Of a DNA stretch of 64,000 nt, positions 26,994-37,006 are shown one piece after another (position 1 is the first letter of the stretch; every line of letters starts with the position of its first letter). The position numbers were made by a program, and so were the translations under genes. The DNA comes from Saprospiraceae bacterium. GTDB taxonomy: Bacteria; Bacteroidota; Bacteroidia; Chitinophagales; Saprospiraceae. The DNA is taken from the NCBI GenBank assembly GCA_028280415.1, contig JANQLV010000076.1:52083-116082 (forward strand), in the 5' to 3' direction. The notes below the pieces were generated by a model that was given only the letters and a program-made list of their open reading frames with translations, made no database searches and was not told the origin of the DNA.

Positions 26994-28397
26994 CTACACT
27001 AATTGTTCCAAAAGCCAGGACTTTTCAGCTACGGAAGAAGTTGCTTCTACCTCCGTAACGAGTTTGGACTTGGCTTCTTTATCACTTAAATTAGTTCGCA
27101 ACATTTTTTTGACAAAACGAATTAAATTTGCATAATTGTCTTTATGATATCCAATGTTTTTTTGTCGTCCTAAATAAACTTTAAAGCTGTCTAAAAGAGA
27201 ATCCAAAGCTTTAAATTCTCCTAATTCATAATAAATACGAAGTAACATCCGTCTTGCATCTAAATTATTGAATACATCTTTAAGATTTACTTTTTGCAAT
27301 AACTCCATTGCATTATTGTAATCTTGTTTTTGGAAATATAATAATGCAAGGATATAGTTATAAGTATTATCTCTCTCAGAAGTTGGTAAATAAGTTTTAA
27401 AAATATTTAGAAATTGAGCAACCCATTCAAATTCTTTTAGGGCCAGACCTAATCGAGAAACATTTGTGAATGTAAATGTTGATAGCTCACCATTTTCTAA
27501 AATTGCTTTATTTTCTAGTCCAGACTTATACAATTCGAAGCACTCCCATTTATATTTTGCTTTTCCCAGATTTGCTCTTTTTATACAACAATTTATAGCT
27601 AGCAAATACAGACTTCTACTCTCTGCTGCAGGAAATTTAGCCCAATGTTTTTCAAGTAATAATTTTAAATTATTGAAATGTTTTTCATCATCCAGATCAC
27701 TCAAAGCTTTATATCCGTGAAAATAAATCTGTATTGCTGGTTTGTCCGAATAATCATTTTCTTCAACATGGTCAAGCACTTCGTTTAAGAAGTTTAAGCT
27801 ATAGTCTTTTTGCATCATCGCCTGTACAGAAAGTGCACTACAACTTTGTCTTAAAATATCTGAGATATAGAATTGTGTTAACTCATCAATAGATTTTTGT
27901 AAAAGAGGATCTTGACTTCTAACTTTTTGAGAAGGATATGCTTCTACTCTTTCTACGTGCAACAAATAATTATTAAAATGATAATGTGCATTACGAAATG
28001 GCTGTTTGTCTTGCCACTCCATAGCGAGATTAATCTCTCGTTCAAATAGTTTATCAATCCCTCTTTCTCTTAAAGCTCGACAAAGAAGTATTTTTGAGTA
28101 TGATGCATTTTCCATTAATTGTCTTTGGATCAAAAAATCTTTAAGTGTTTTAAGCAAAAAAGACATAATATATCTCATCTCATTATCTTTATATCTTAAT
28201 CCAGGATATATATACTTCCAGGCTCTCTCTTTACCAAAAAATGCTTCCGAATAAGCTTTATTTTCTAATAAATAATCAAATAGTTTAATCACTTCTTCTC
28301 TCCTATTAAAGTATGGAGACCGGACAAATAGACTGAAATCTTTTCGCTCCTTATTAGAAAGACTAAAAAAAACCTTAACCAATTTACTATTATTCAT
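26994..28397 (-). CDS. Large all-helical protein, paralogue 1
   Basis: 467 residues, no signal peptide or membrane helix. The sequence is helical throughout with Tyr/Phe/Leu-rich TPR-like periodicity (LALLYFQKQDYNNAMELLQKV; LDARRMLLRIYYELGEFKAL). It starts with a conserved block (FFSLSNKERKDFSLFVRSPYFN) and ends in VAEKSWLLEQL. Paralogue 2 at 31505-32914 has the same length, the same opening (TKKEFRELRKWIVSPMHN) and the same ending. Each copy is divergent from a T9SS multi-domain gene. I know no function; a cytoplasmic scaffold or regulator linked to the neighbouring secreted protein is inference. Confidence 0.8.
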   Translation of the reverse strand: MNNSKLVKVFFSLSNKERKDFSLFVRSPYFNRREEVIKLFDYLLENKAYSEAFFGKERAWKYIYPGLRYKDNEMRYIMSFLLKTLKDFLIQRQLMENASYSKILLCRALRERGIDKLFEREINLAMEWQDKQPFRNAHYHFNNYLLHVERVEAYPSQKVRSQDPLLQKSIDELTQFYISDILRQSCSALSVQAMMQKDYSLNFLNEVLDHVEENDYSDKPAIQIYFHGYKALSDLDDEKHFNNLKLLLEKHWAKFPAAESRSLYLLAINCCIKRANLGKAKYKWECFELYKSGLENKAILENGELSTFTFTNVSRLGLALKEFEWVAQFLNIFKTYLPTSERDNTYNYILALLYFQKQDYNNAMELLQKVNLKDVFNNLDARRMLLRIYYELGEFKALDSLLDSFKVYLGRQKNIGYHKDNYANLIRFVKKMLRTNLSDKEAKSKLVTEVEATSSVAEKSWLLEQLV

Positions 28398-28556
28398 TAG
28401 TAAAATAAATATATGTTTGACAAAATAGAATTAAAAATAACACTTTTAAACGTTAAATAGATATTTTAATCGCAATCTTCTTGACAAAGTATATATTCTG
28501 TTGTTGTAGAAACGAGAAAGAGTATAGATATTTGAATCATCAAGCCTCCTGTAATT

Positions 28557-31451
28557 ATGAAACAGATGCAGCTAACATTCTTCTTGTGCTTTTTGAGCTT
28601 CAGCTCCTTATTGTTGGGGCAGGGCTGGGAACGTACTTATGGTGGCACAGGACTTGAGTTAGGTTATGGCGTTTTACAGACTGCAAATGGTGATTTTATC
28701 AGTTGCGGATATAATACCAGCTTCGGAAACAACGGAGAAGAGGCCATTTATCTGGTCAGAACCGATATTGACGGTACAACAATCTGGGAACGTACACATG
28801 CCTTTGAGAATAGCCGTACTTATGGTCAGGCGATCATTGAAACGACTGACGGCAACTATATGGTGGCCGGGTATATTCTCCACAATAGTGAAGATGAAAA
28901 CATTTTCTTACTAAAAGTCACCCCTGATGGGGATATAATCTGGAGTTCTACTATTGAAGGGCCGGGAAGAGATTTTGGATTTAGAGTGATAGAAACTGCA
29001 GATAATGGTTTTGCCATCGTTGGAGAAACCAGAGATTTGCTATCCGATCAACGAGATATTTATTTTGTAAAAACTGATAGCAACGGAGATGAAGAATGGA
29101 GTAAGCGAATCGGAGACGTTCTTTTTGATATAGCTTTTTCGGTTGTTCAAAATTCAAGCGGAGAATACATTTTAGCCGCTTATGAAACTACTATTGAGCC
29201 AAGTGATACGACTCGGGAAGCAGTTTTGATTAAAACGGATCAATTTGGCGAAGTCCTTGATCGGTATTCCCTCGGAGAGACGGTTGTAGCTTCCGGTGCG
29301 GATGTTCTGATTACCAATGATGGCGGATATGTCGCTGCTGTTTATAATGAATCAGGCGTCTTTTTGAAAAAACTGGATGCCAATGGTGCCCAAGATTGGG
29401 AAAAATTAATGCCCGACCTGACGATTTTGCCGGGTGCTCCTTTAATTCTCAATCCGAATAATGGCTATACCATCGTTGGAAACTTCCAGGATACTGGCCA
29501 GAATGAGTCAGATTTGAGAATTATAAAAACCGATGAAAACGGAGACGTATTATGGGATAAGACTCTGGGAAGCCCCATCAATGATGATGTAGGTTTGGGC
29601 GTTTGTAATGCCCAGGGAAATGGTTATGGCATCATCGGGTATACCCGAAGTTTTGGTGCCGGATTCTTTGACTTTTATCTTCTACACACTGATAGTCTTG
29701 GTAATACACTTAATAATTTCATTAGCGGGAATGTATTTTATGATCTAAATGAAAATTGTGATGCAGATGCGGGAGAGTTTGGTTTGAATGACTGGCTTTT
29801 GGAAGTAATTGCAGACGATAATTCCATAACATATTACGGACTTACAGATGAAGACGGGAACTATGAAATTGCAGTAAAATCAGGTTCATATACATTCAAT
29901 CTAGTCCCGATTAATGCATATTGGTCAACCACTTGTGGAAACTCATTTAATCTTTCCCTTTCAGGTCCTTATGATACTGTGATGGTAGATTTCCCGCTTC
30001 ATGCTGTATATGATTGCCCTTTGATGGAGGTTGATATTTCTACCCCTTTTCTGAGAAGATGTTTTGACAATCGCTATAAGGTAGAATATTGCAACGATGG
30101 AACAGTATTGGGCGAAGATGTAGAAGTGGAAGTGGAATTAGATGAATATTTGATTTTTAATGATGCCAGTGTTAACTGGACCAATGTAGGGAATGTTTAT
30201 ACTTTTGAAATAGGAGATGTAGAAGTAAATGAATGCGGTAATTTTTACATTGATGTCACGGTAGATTGTGATTCCACTTTATTAGGACAAACACATTGTG
30301 TCGAGGCGCATATTACTCCGGATTCAAGTTGTATTCCACCACTACAATGTTGGGATGGAGGCAGTATAGAATTAAGAGCAGCCTGTGAAGAAGATAGTAT
30401 TCGATTTAGTATAAAAAATGTAGGAACAGCTCCTATCAGTCAACTTTCAGAATACATTATCATTGAAGATCATATTATTTTAAGAGTAGAACCATTTGGA
30501 GAAACAATTGAACCCGATAGTACAATATTTATTTTAGAACCAGCAGATGGGCATACTCTCCGTATGATCGCGGAGCAACCAACTTGCCATCCAGGTGATA
30601 GTATTCCTACTGCAGCAGTTGAAGGCTGTGGGCAAGTAGATGATTCAGAGATTAGCCTGGGCTATTTGACCCAATATTATGAAAATGATGGTAATCCCTG
30701 GATATCGATTGACTGCCAGGAAAATATTGGTAGTTGGGATCCAAATGATAAGAGAGGCTTTCCAAAAGGTTACGAGGAAGCACATTATATCGAGGCAAAT
30801 CAGGATTTGGAGTATATTATTCGATTTCAAAACACCGGGACGGATACCGCTTTCCGGGTGGTGATCAGAGATACGATCTCCGAATGGTTAGATATCAGAG
30901 ATATTCAGGTGGGTGCATCTAGCCACGAATATGATTTTGAGGTCTATGGCAGCAATATTTTGAAATTTACGTTTGATAATATAAACCTACCAGACAGTAC
31001 GACTAATGAAGTAGCCTCGCATGGATTTGTCAAATTTAGAATTGCTCAGCAAATTGATAATCCATTGGGAACAGTAATTCACAATAAGGCGGCTATTTAT
31101 TTTGACTATAATGAGCCGATTATTACGAATGAGACTATGCATACGATTGGTGATGAGTTTATCAAAGTAAGTTACCAAGATGTTTTTGTACCAGGTGTAT
31201 CTATAAAATTATACCCAAACCCGTTCACAGAGCTAACAACATTTGAAATAAGCTATGAAAATGGCATGTCTCCTGATTTTGAGACCAAAACTTTCCATCT
31301 GTTCGATTTATACGGCCGATTGGTTAGAAGTGAACAATTCGATGGAAATAAATTCCAGTTCCAGAGAAATGGACTGGCAACAGGATTATATTTTTTCGAA
31401 ATAGAAAATAATAAAGAATTAATTATTGGCGGGAAGCTAATCGCACATTAG
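28557..31451 (+). CDS. Secreted T9SS protein with propeller-like repeats, paralogue 1
   Basis: 964 residues. Signal peptide about 1-21 (SLLLGQGWE). Residues about 20-385 hold seven or so repeats of WxxTxGG...(D/E)xGxxVxxTxDGxxxxxGY type, like beta-propeller or delta-60-type repeats. An SdrD B-like/carboxypeptidase-regulatory domain starts at about 389 (GNVFYDLNENCD), then DUF11-like Ig domains (about 480-720). A DUF7619 region starts at about 727 (SWDPNDKRGFP, GTDTAFRVVIRDTIS). The T9SS type A sorting domain is at about 882-964 (KLYPNPFTE, GLYFFEIE). It should be displayed at the cell surface. No enzyme motif is seen; adhesion is inference. Confidence 0.85.
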   Translation: MKQMQLTFFLCFLSFSSLLLGQGWERTYGGTGLELGYGVLQTANGDFISCGYNTSFGNNGEEAIYLVRTDIDGTTIWERTHAFENSRTYGQAIIETTDGNYMVAGYILHNSEDENIFLLKVTPDGDIIWSSTIEGPGRDFGFRVIETADNGFAIVGETRDLLSDQRDIYFVKTDSNGDEEWSKRIGDVLFDIAFSVVQNSSGEYILAAYETTIEPSDTTREAVLIKTDQFGEVLDRYSLGETVVASGADVLITNDGGYVAAVYNESGVFLKKLDANGAQDWEKLMPDLTILPGAPLILNPNNGYTIVGNFQDTGQNESDLRIIKTDENGDVLWDKTLGSPINDDVGLGVCNAQGNGYGIIGYTRSFGAGFFDFYLLHTDSLGNTLNNFISGNVFYDLNENCDADAGEFGLNDWLLEVIADDNSITYYGLTDEDGNYEIAVKSGSYTFNLVPINAYWSTTCGNSFNLSLSGPYDTVMVDFPLHAVYDCPLMEVDISTPFLRRCFDNRYKVEYCNDGTVLGEDVEVEVELDEYLIFNDASVNWTNVGNVYTFEIGDVEVNECGNFYIDVTVDCDSTLLGQTHCVEAHITPDSSCIPPLQCWDGGSIELRAACEEDSIRFSIKNVGTAPISQLSEYIIIEDHIILRVEPFGETIEPDSTIFILEPADGHTLRMIAEQPTCHPGDSIPTAAVEGCGQVDDSEISLGYLTQYYENDGNPWISIDCQENIGSWDPNDKRGFPKGYEEAHYIEANQDLEYIIRFQNTGTDTAFRVVIRDTISEWLDIRDIQVGASSHEYDFEVYGSNILKFTFDNINLPDSTTNEVASHGFVKFRIAQQIDNPLGTVIHNKAAIYFDYNEPIITNETMHTIGDEFIKVSYQDVFVPGVSIKLYPNPFTELTTFEISYENGMSPDFETKTFHLFDLYGRLVRSEQFDGNKFQFQRNGLATGLYFFEIENNKELIIGGKLIAH

Positions 31452-31456
31452 ACCAA

Positions 31457-31502
31457 TGCAGTAGGTGGCAAACGAGCCGAACCTACTGCATTTTTTAATT
31501 TT
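31457..31502. terminator. Bidirectional terminator between convergent genes
   Basis: TGCAGTAGGT (31457-31466) and ACCTACTGCA (31481-31490) are exact complements, followed by TTTTTTAATTTTT on the plus strand. Confidence 0.8.
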
Positions 31503-31504
31503 TG

Positions 31505-32914
31505 CTATAGTTCTTCCAACTTTTCCAATAACCATTTTTTCTCCGTCAGAGGGCTGGCCCCTTCAATTTCTTTTCTCAATTTAGAACGCTGTGCTACCGA
31601 AAAAGGGTTGATTTTAACCAGCTTCTTTATCAAGCGAATTATATTTTTGTAATTGCTTCTGTGATAACCAATTACTTTTTTCCTGACCAGATACGTACGC
31701 ATACTTTCCAATAAAGACTCTAATACATCCAATTCATCCTGCTCGTAAAACATTTGCAGCTGCATTACTTTAGCATTAAGATTCATCAAAATATCATCGT
31801 ATTCTACCTGGCTAAAAAGCCGTAATGCTTTATCGTATTCTTTTCTCTCAAAATGAAGCCGCCCCTGGCTGTAACTGACAATATTGTCCCGATACTTCTC
31901 TTCCAAATAATCCTTATATTCTTCAATGAAAGATTCAATCCAGTCATATTCTTTCAAAATCGTAGCATTCGTAACTACATTAATAAATGTATATCTTGAC
32001 AATACCCCTTCATTCATTAGGATACGTTGTTCCAGACCTTGTTTATAAAGTTCGAACGCTTCTCGGAGATAATGCTTAACACTGGCATTAATTTTTGCAA
32101 TACAGTAATTAAGTGCCATTAAGTAAATATCCTGCATCTCAGAAGTTGTAAACAATTTCCCGTTCTCTATAATCTCTTTTTTCAAATTAAAAAAATGGCT
32201 TTCATCATTTCTATCAACTTGAGATAAGTAACCATAATAATAAATAGCTATAGCTGGATATTTTAAGAAGTCTCTTGATTTGGCGATTTCAAGAACTTCA
32301 CTTAGCATTTCAATTTGATATTCTTCTTTTTTATATACTGACTGATGCGCTATAATAACACAACTCAACCGAAGTTTATCAGCAATGTACATTGCATCCA
32401 GTGCATTAGATATATCATTCAATTCTAGCCCCATTCTTTTAACACCAATCAGATATTCATATTTTTCCCACTGAATATTGTATTCATTACGTAAAAATTG
32501 ATTATTCCTGTAACTCTGTTCTTTTTGTAATTTTTGTGTTTCTTTTAAATTTTTCTGAAAAGCTTTATCCAGCTTTCGTTTCCTATATAAATTCCCCAAC
32601 ACAGTAAATGCTCTGACTTCATCCGCTCTCAAGCCCTGATAAATCAAAAACTCTTCTACGCATTTTGTCGTAAAATATATAGTCTGGCGTATTTTCGCAT
32701 CATTATATGCCTCTTTCCCAAATATCCATCGATATACGGCCTCTTTTTCGAGAAAACTATCGTTATAAAGATGACCGTCTTCCATTAAGTACTCAAAAAG
32801 TTTAGCAACATCTTTGCGTTGATTATGCATAGGTGAAACGATCCATTTACGCAGTTCCCGAAACTCTTTTTTTGTAAAAGTCTTTAATATTCCGACTAAA
32901 AGGCTTTTTTGCAT
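31505..32914 (-). CDS. Large all-helical protein, paralogue 2
   Basis: 469 residues, paralogous over its full length to the protein at 26994-28397. Shared blocks include the start region (KEFRELRKWIVSPMHNQRKD), a central AIxIYxxGY, the stretch RYTFINVVTNATILKEYDWI against STFTFTNVSRLGLALKEFEW, and the ends IGYHRSNYKNIIRLIKKL and KKWLLEKL. It is helical and Lys/Glu/Tyr-rich with no export signal. It is divergent from the second T9SS giant, as paralogue 1 is from the first. Confidence 0.8.
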   Translation of the reverse strand: MQKSLLVGILKTFTKKEFRELRKWIVSPMHNQRKDVAKLFEYLMEDGHLYNDSFLEKEAVYRWIFGKEAYNDAKIRQTIYFTTKCVEEFLIYQGLRADEVRAFTVLGNLYRKRKLDKAFQKNLKETQKLQKEQSYRNNQFLRNEYNIQWEKYEYLIGVKRMGLELNDISNALDAMYIADKLRLSCVIIAHQSVYKKEEYQIEMLSEVLEIAKSRDFLKYPAIAIYYYGYLSQVDRNDESHFFNLKKEIIENGKLFTTSEMQDIYLMALNYCIAKINASVKHYLREAFELYKQGLEQRILMNEGVLSRYTFINVVTNATILKEYDWIESFIEEYKDYLEEKYRDNIVSYSQGRLHFERKEYDKALRLFSQVEYDDILMNLNAKVMQLQMFYEQDELDVLESLLESMRTYLVRKKVIGYHRSNYKNIIRLIKKLVKINPFSVAQRSKLRKEIEGASPLTEKKWLLEKLEEL

Positions 32915-33136
32915 TTATATTTTTATTAATACTTTCAACAAAACCGAAAGTAAAACACAGGTCATCAATTTCATAAATACCTGATAATCAATTGTTTTTC
33001 ATTTTAAACTATAAAAATAATGAAAAAACACTACAAAAAACTAATCAACAAATTACATTTTTTGTCTTTGTTCTTAGCAAGATTCGTGTGCATATTTGTA
33101 TCGTATTCTTATACAAACAACAGAAACAATTTTTTC

Positions 33137-36091
33137 ATGAGATATATAAACGATATAATAAAGCCTCGCATAAGAAATACCAGGATGTGCCTGGTATTCT
33201 TAGGGCTTTTATTATCGTTATTTGCGAATGCACAGGGTTGGGAGAAAAGCTACGATTTTAACAATCAGAATGGAGATGAAGAAGCAAACGCAATTATTCA
33301 GACTATTGACCAGGGATACGTTGTGGTCGGACGAACAGATGGTGAAAGCGGATCTACTGGAATTCAGGTATATGTTCTAAGATTAGATGTTGACGGTACG
33401 ATTATTTGGAACGAAGCAGTTGGTAACGAAGATGCTCCCACTAATGAAATTGGCCATGCAGTTGTGGAAGACGATGATCAGAGTTTAGTCATCGTTGGAG
33501 AAACTAATTTAGGTGGTGAATTTGATGGTAAAGATGTTTTTCTTTTCAAATTAGATCGATTTGGAAACGAATTATGGCGAAAGTTCTACGGTACTGATGG
33601 TGACGATATTGGTTTAGGCATTAATAAAACATCCGACGGAGGATTTATCATTACCGGATCAAGTGACAATGATTTGTATATTCTCAAAACTGATTCGGAA
33701 GGAGATGCCGAATGGGAAGTATTTGGTCTTGATGGTCTTGAAGATGCAGTTGGACATGATGTCATAGAAACTCCGGAAGGAGATTTTATTATTACCGGCT
33801 CCGTCGGAGATAATAATGCAAGTAATGTACTGGTTTTAAAAATCAATAATGTAGGCCAATATCTGACCGACTCTACTTTTGGAGGAACTTCCAATGATAT
33901 TGCATACAAAATCATACAAGCTAATGACGGAGATTATGTAATTGCGGGTAAAAAAGGGAACAACAGTAATTTTTACTGCATCAAGATTGAAAATACCCTT
34001 ACCGATTTTGATTTGAAATGGGCTCAGGAATATGGTTTGGACGGGACCTCGGAAGAAGCCAAGTCTATTGTCCAGATGCGGGACGGAAACTTTGCGCTGG
34101 CGGGTTTGTCCGATTTCGAAAATGATGATTTACTCCAGGCATCTGTCCTGATTATCGATGGCGTAGATGGCGATTCAATAAGCATCAGACATTATGGAAA
34201 TACAGGACTTGATGCAGCAAATGATATTTTAATGACTCCAAAAGGCGAGTTCGTAGTTACCGGGTTTACTACCGATCCTATGAGCTTCTTCCCTCAGGAT
34301 GTTTTATTGGTAAAATCAAAAGCTGTTTATCCAAGTACCTTTTCCAATCATATAGTTGGAAATGTTTTCTATGATTTAAACAATAATTGTACGGACGATG
34401 GTATCTCCGAGCAAGGTATAAAGCAATGGATTGTAAAGGCAGTTGGCGATAGTGAAACTTATTATGATGCAACCGATGAATTTGGAAATTATGATATCTC
34501 CGTAGGCACTGGTACATACGAGGTATCGGTAGTTCGTCCAAACGAATATTGGCAAGCGCCTTGCCAGCCGGTCGTTAATGCCAACTTCCCTGCCCTCTAT
34601 GATACACTAGTTAGAGACTTTGCCATCTATCCGGAAACTGTCTGCACAGATTTAGAAGTAGATGTATCAACTACTTTTGTAAGGGCTTGTGAAGAAGCTA
34701 CTTATACGGTTAACTACTGTAATCATGGTACAATACTGGCGGAAGATGTAGATGTAAGCCTGATTTTAAGCAATAATTTATCCTTTATTTCTGTACAAGG
34801 ACCTCCTCTTGCCTCTGTTATTGACAGTTTATATTTGTTTGAAGTAGGAAACCTTGGGGTGGGAGCTTGTGGTAGTTTTACCATTACCGTTGAAGCTGAT
34901 TGTGATGCTTTATTATCGGAAACTCATTGTATTAAAGCAGAAATATCTCCTGATGATTTAAACTGCCTCCCGCCTTCTCCCACCTGGGATGGTTCAAGCG
35001 TCCAGGTAAATGGTTATTGCGACGGCGACTCTGTTCGTTTTCAGATTCAGAATACGGGCAACCTGCCAATGACCCAACCTTTAAACTATATCATAACCGA
35101 AGATATAATAATGGGACTACAAGAACCTGACGGGCCTTTATTAGCCGCAGGTGAAACACTTGAAGAAGCATTTGCAGCGAACGGTTCGACCTACCGTTTG
35201 ATTGCAAGACAAAGCGAAGGTCATCCCGGAAACAGCATCAGCCCCAGCATTGCAATCGAAGGTTGCGTAGCTGGTGGCGGTACCGATTACTCTACTGGAT
35301 ACCACACACAATTTCCAGAAGATGACAGAGATCATTTCCTGGCTACTGATTGCCAGGAGAACATCCCAAGCTCTTTTGACTCGCAAGTCAAGAGAGGCTA
35401 TCCCAAAGGCTATGGCGACAGCTTAAAGATCGCTAATACAACCGATCTTAAATACCACATTAAATTCCAGAATATTGGAACAGACACGGCAATCAGGGTG
35501 GTGATTCGGGATACTATTTCACCTCTTTTGGACCCACAAACCGTGCGTCCGGGGGCGAGCAGTCATGACTACGAATTCGAAGTCTATGATAATGGTATCC
35601 TGAAGTTCACCTTTAACAACATAATGTTAATAGATAGCAGTACCAATGCAGATGCTTCCCATGGATTCATCAAATATCGGATCACCCAAAAACCAGGTAA
35701 TCTGGAAGGAAGTATCATTAAAAATGGTGCCGCTATCTTTTTTGATTATTTAACTCCACTCGAGACCGATAGTGTTTGCCACCTTGTGGCAGGTATGGAG
35801 TGGACCGACTTTATAATTACCAGTAACCATAATATATACATTCCACAAACAGAAATTAAAATTTATCCCAATCCGATTTCGCAGTTCGCTACGTTTGAGC
35901 TGGAGAGCGCGTCCATCCAGCCCCCTCTGGATTTCAAGATTTTTGATGTAGCAGGAAAGCCCGTTCGTAGCGAACGCTTTTATAATACAACCTTCACCTT
36001 TAACCGGGGTGATCTTCCGGCAGGAATGTATTTTTATCAAATTAGCAGTAGAAACCAATTAATTAGTACTGGTAAGATCATAGCAAAGTAA
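33137..36091 (+). CDS. Secreted T9SS protein with propeller-like repeats, paralogue 2
   Basis: 984 residues if the ATG at 33137 is used. The frame is open back to 33020, but the signal peptide core (MCLVFLGLLLSLFANAQG) lies at residues 17-34 of this start, and another ATG at 33185 sits right before it. Domain order equals paralogue 1: propeller-like repeats (to about 400), SdrD B-like domain from about 408 (GNVFYDLNNNC), DUF11-like Ig domains, DUF7619 region from about 745, T9SS type A domain from about 905 (KIYPNPISQ, GMYFYQIS). The DUF7619 opening WDPNDK of paralogue 1 is changed to FDSQVK here. Surface display expected; function unknown. Confidence 0.83.
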   Translation: MRYINDIIKPRIRNTRMCLVFLGLLLSLFANAQGWEKSYDFNNQNGDEEANAIIQTIDQGYVVVGRTDGESGSTGIQVYVLRLDVDGTIIWNEAVGNEDAPTNEIGHAVVEDDDQSLVIVGETNLGGEFDGKDVFLFKLDRFGNELWRKFYGTDGDDIGLGINKTSDGGFIITGSSDNDLYILKTDSEGDAEWEVFGLDGLEDAVGHDVIETPEGDFIITGSVGDNNASNVLVLKINNVGQYLTDSTFGGTSNDIAYKIIQANDGDYVIAGKKGNNSNFYCIKIENTLTDFDLKWAQEYGLDGTSEEAKSIVQMRDGNFALAGLSDFENDDLLQASVLIIDGVDGDSISIRHYGNTGLDAANDILMTPKGEFVVTGFTTDPMSFFPQDVLLVKSKAVYPSTFSNHIVGNVFYDLNNNCTDDGISEQGIKQWIVKAVGDSETYYDATDEFGNYDISVGTGTYEVSVVRPNEYWQAPCQPVVNANFPALYDTLVRDFAIYPETVCTDLEVDVSTTFVRACEEATYTVNYCNHGTILAEDVDVSLILSNNLSFISVQGPPLASVIDSLYLFEVGNLGVGACGSFTITVEADCDALLSETHCIKAEISPDDLNCLPPSPTWDGSSVQVNGYCDGDSVRFQIQNTGNLPMTQPLNYIITEDIIMGLQEPDGPLLAAGETLEEAFAANGSTYRLIARQSEGHPGNSISPSIAIEGCVAGGGTDYSTGYHTQFPEDDRDHFLATDCQENIPSSFDSQVKRGYPKGYGDSLKIANTTDLKYHIKFQNIGTDTAIRVVIRDTISPLLDPQTVRPGASSHDYEFEVYDNGILKFTFNNIMLIDSSTNADASHGFIKYRITQKPGNLEGSIIKNGAAIFFDYLTPLETDSVCHLVAGMEWTDFIITSNHNIYIPQTEIKIYPNPISQFATFELESASIQPPLDFKIFDVAGKPVRSERFYNTTFTFNRGDLPAGMYFYQISSRNQLISTGKIIAK

Positions 36092-36159
36092 ATAATGTGT
36101 AAGCAAAGATTATATAACAACATGAGATTTATTTAGTGATTTCATTTCATGAGATTACA

Positions 36160-36204
36160 AAAAGACCTGATCATCACTCCCCGATGATCAGGTTTTCTTT
36201 TTTA
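36160..36204. terminator. Terminator between the T9SS gene and the ABC ATPase gene
   Basis: ACCTGATCATC (36165-36175) and GATGATCAGGT (36183-36193) form an 11-bp stem followed by TTTTCTTTTTT. The preceding A-run allows use in both directions. Confidence 0.8.
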
Positions 36205-36270
36205 ATAAAATATTAATAGTAATTAAGTTCCGGATTTAAAAACTCTTTAGAAAAAGCGCTAAAGTTGCTT

Positions 36271-36930
36271 TTAATCAACCAGTTTTCCACCCTTCAAACG
36301 AATTATCTTTTGAGTCTTGGCCGCAAGTTCAGGATCATGCGTAACCAGCACCAGGGTCGTGCCCGAAGCTTTATTCAGTTCGAAAATTAAATCTTCTACT
36401 TTTTGTGAGGTTTCCTCATCCAGATTACCGGTCGGTTCATCCGCGAAAAGAATTTTAGGATTATTGGAAAAAGCTCTGGCCAGGGAAACCCGTTGCTGCT
36501 CCCCCCCACTCAGCTGACTTGGATAGTGATCATACCGATCTGCCAGACCTACTTTGCTAAGCAGCTCCATCGCCCGCTCTGCAGCCCTTTTTTCTCCGCG
36601 TAATTCCATTGGGACCATTACATTTTCGAGAGCAGTCAGTGTAGGGATTAGTTGAAAATTTTGAAAAATGAACCCGACATGCTCATTGCGTAGAGCAGAA
36701 CGCTCGTCCTCATTCATAGGCCCGAGTAATGCACCGTTTAGCTCTACTGTTCCACTCGTTGCCCGGTCCAATCCCGCACAAAGGCCAAGTAAAGTTGTTT
36801 TTCCACTCCCCGATGAACCAACTATTGAAAGGGTTTCTCCGGATGCTACTTCAAAACTTACATCATCAAGTACCCTCAATGATTTATTGCCACTATTGTA
36901 TTCTTTCGTAAGGTTCTGGACTTTTAACAT
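36271..36930 (-). CDS. ABC transporter ATP-binding protein (LolD/MacB-type)
   Basis: 219 residues, a single nucleotide-binding domain. Walker A GSSGSGKT at 38-45, Q-loop FIFQNFQLIPTL, signature LSGGEQQRV, Walker B ILFADEPTGNLD, and H-loop VTHD. The phrase LIPTLTALENVMVP is typical of the LolD/FtsE/MacB group, which works with FtsX-like permeases in lipoprotein or envelope transport. No permease gene is adjacent on either side, so the partner must be elsewhere. Confidence 0.9.
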   Translation of the reverse strand: MLKVQNLTKEYNSGNKSLRVLDDVSFEVASGETLSIVGSSGSGKTTLLGLCAGLDRATSGTVELNGALLGPMNEDERSALRNEHVGFIFQNFQLIPTLTALENVMVPMELRGEKRAAERAMELLSKVGLADRYDHYPSQLSGGEQQRVSLARAFSNNPKILFADEPTGNLDEETSQKVEDLIFELNKASGTTLVLVTHDPELAAKTQKIIRLKGGKLVD

Positions 36931-37006
36931 GGCCTGCTTTTATTTTAATTTTTGATCAATTTTTAACGCATCAACTCTAAGACATGCAGCATATATGCCA
37001 ATCTTT

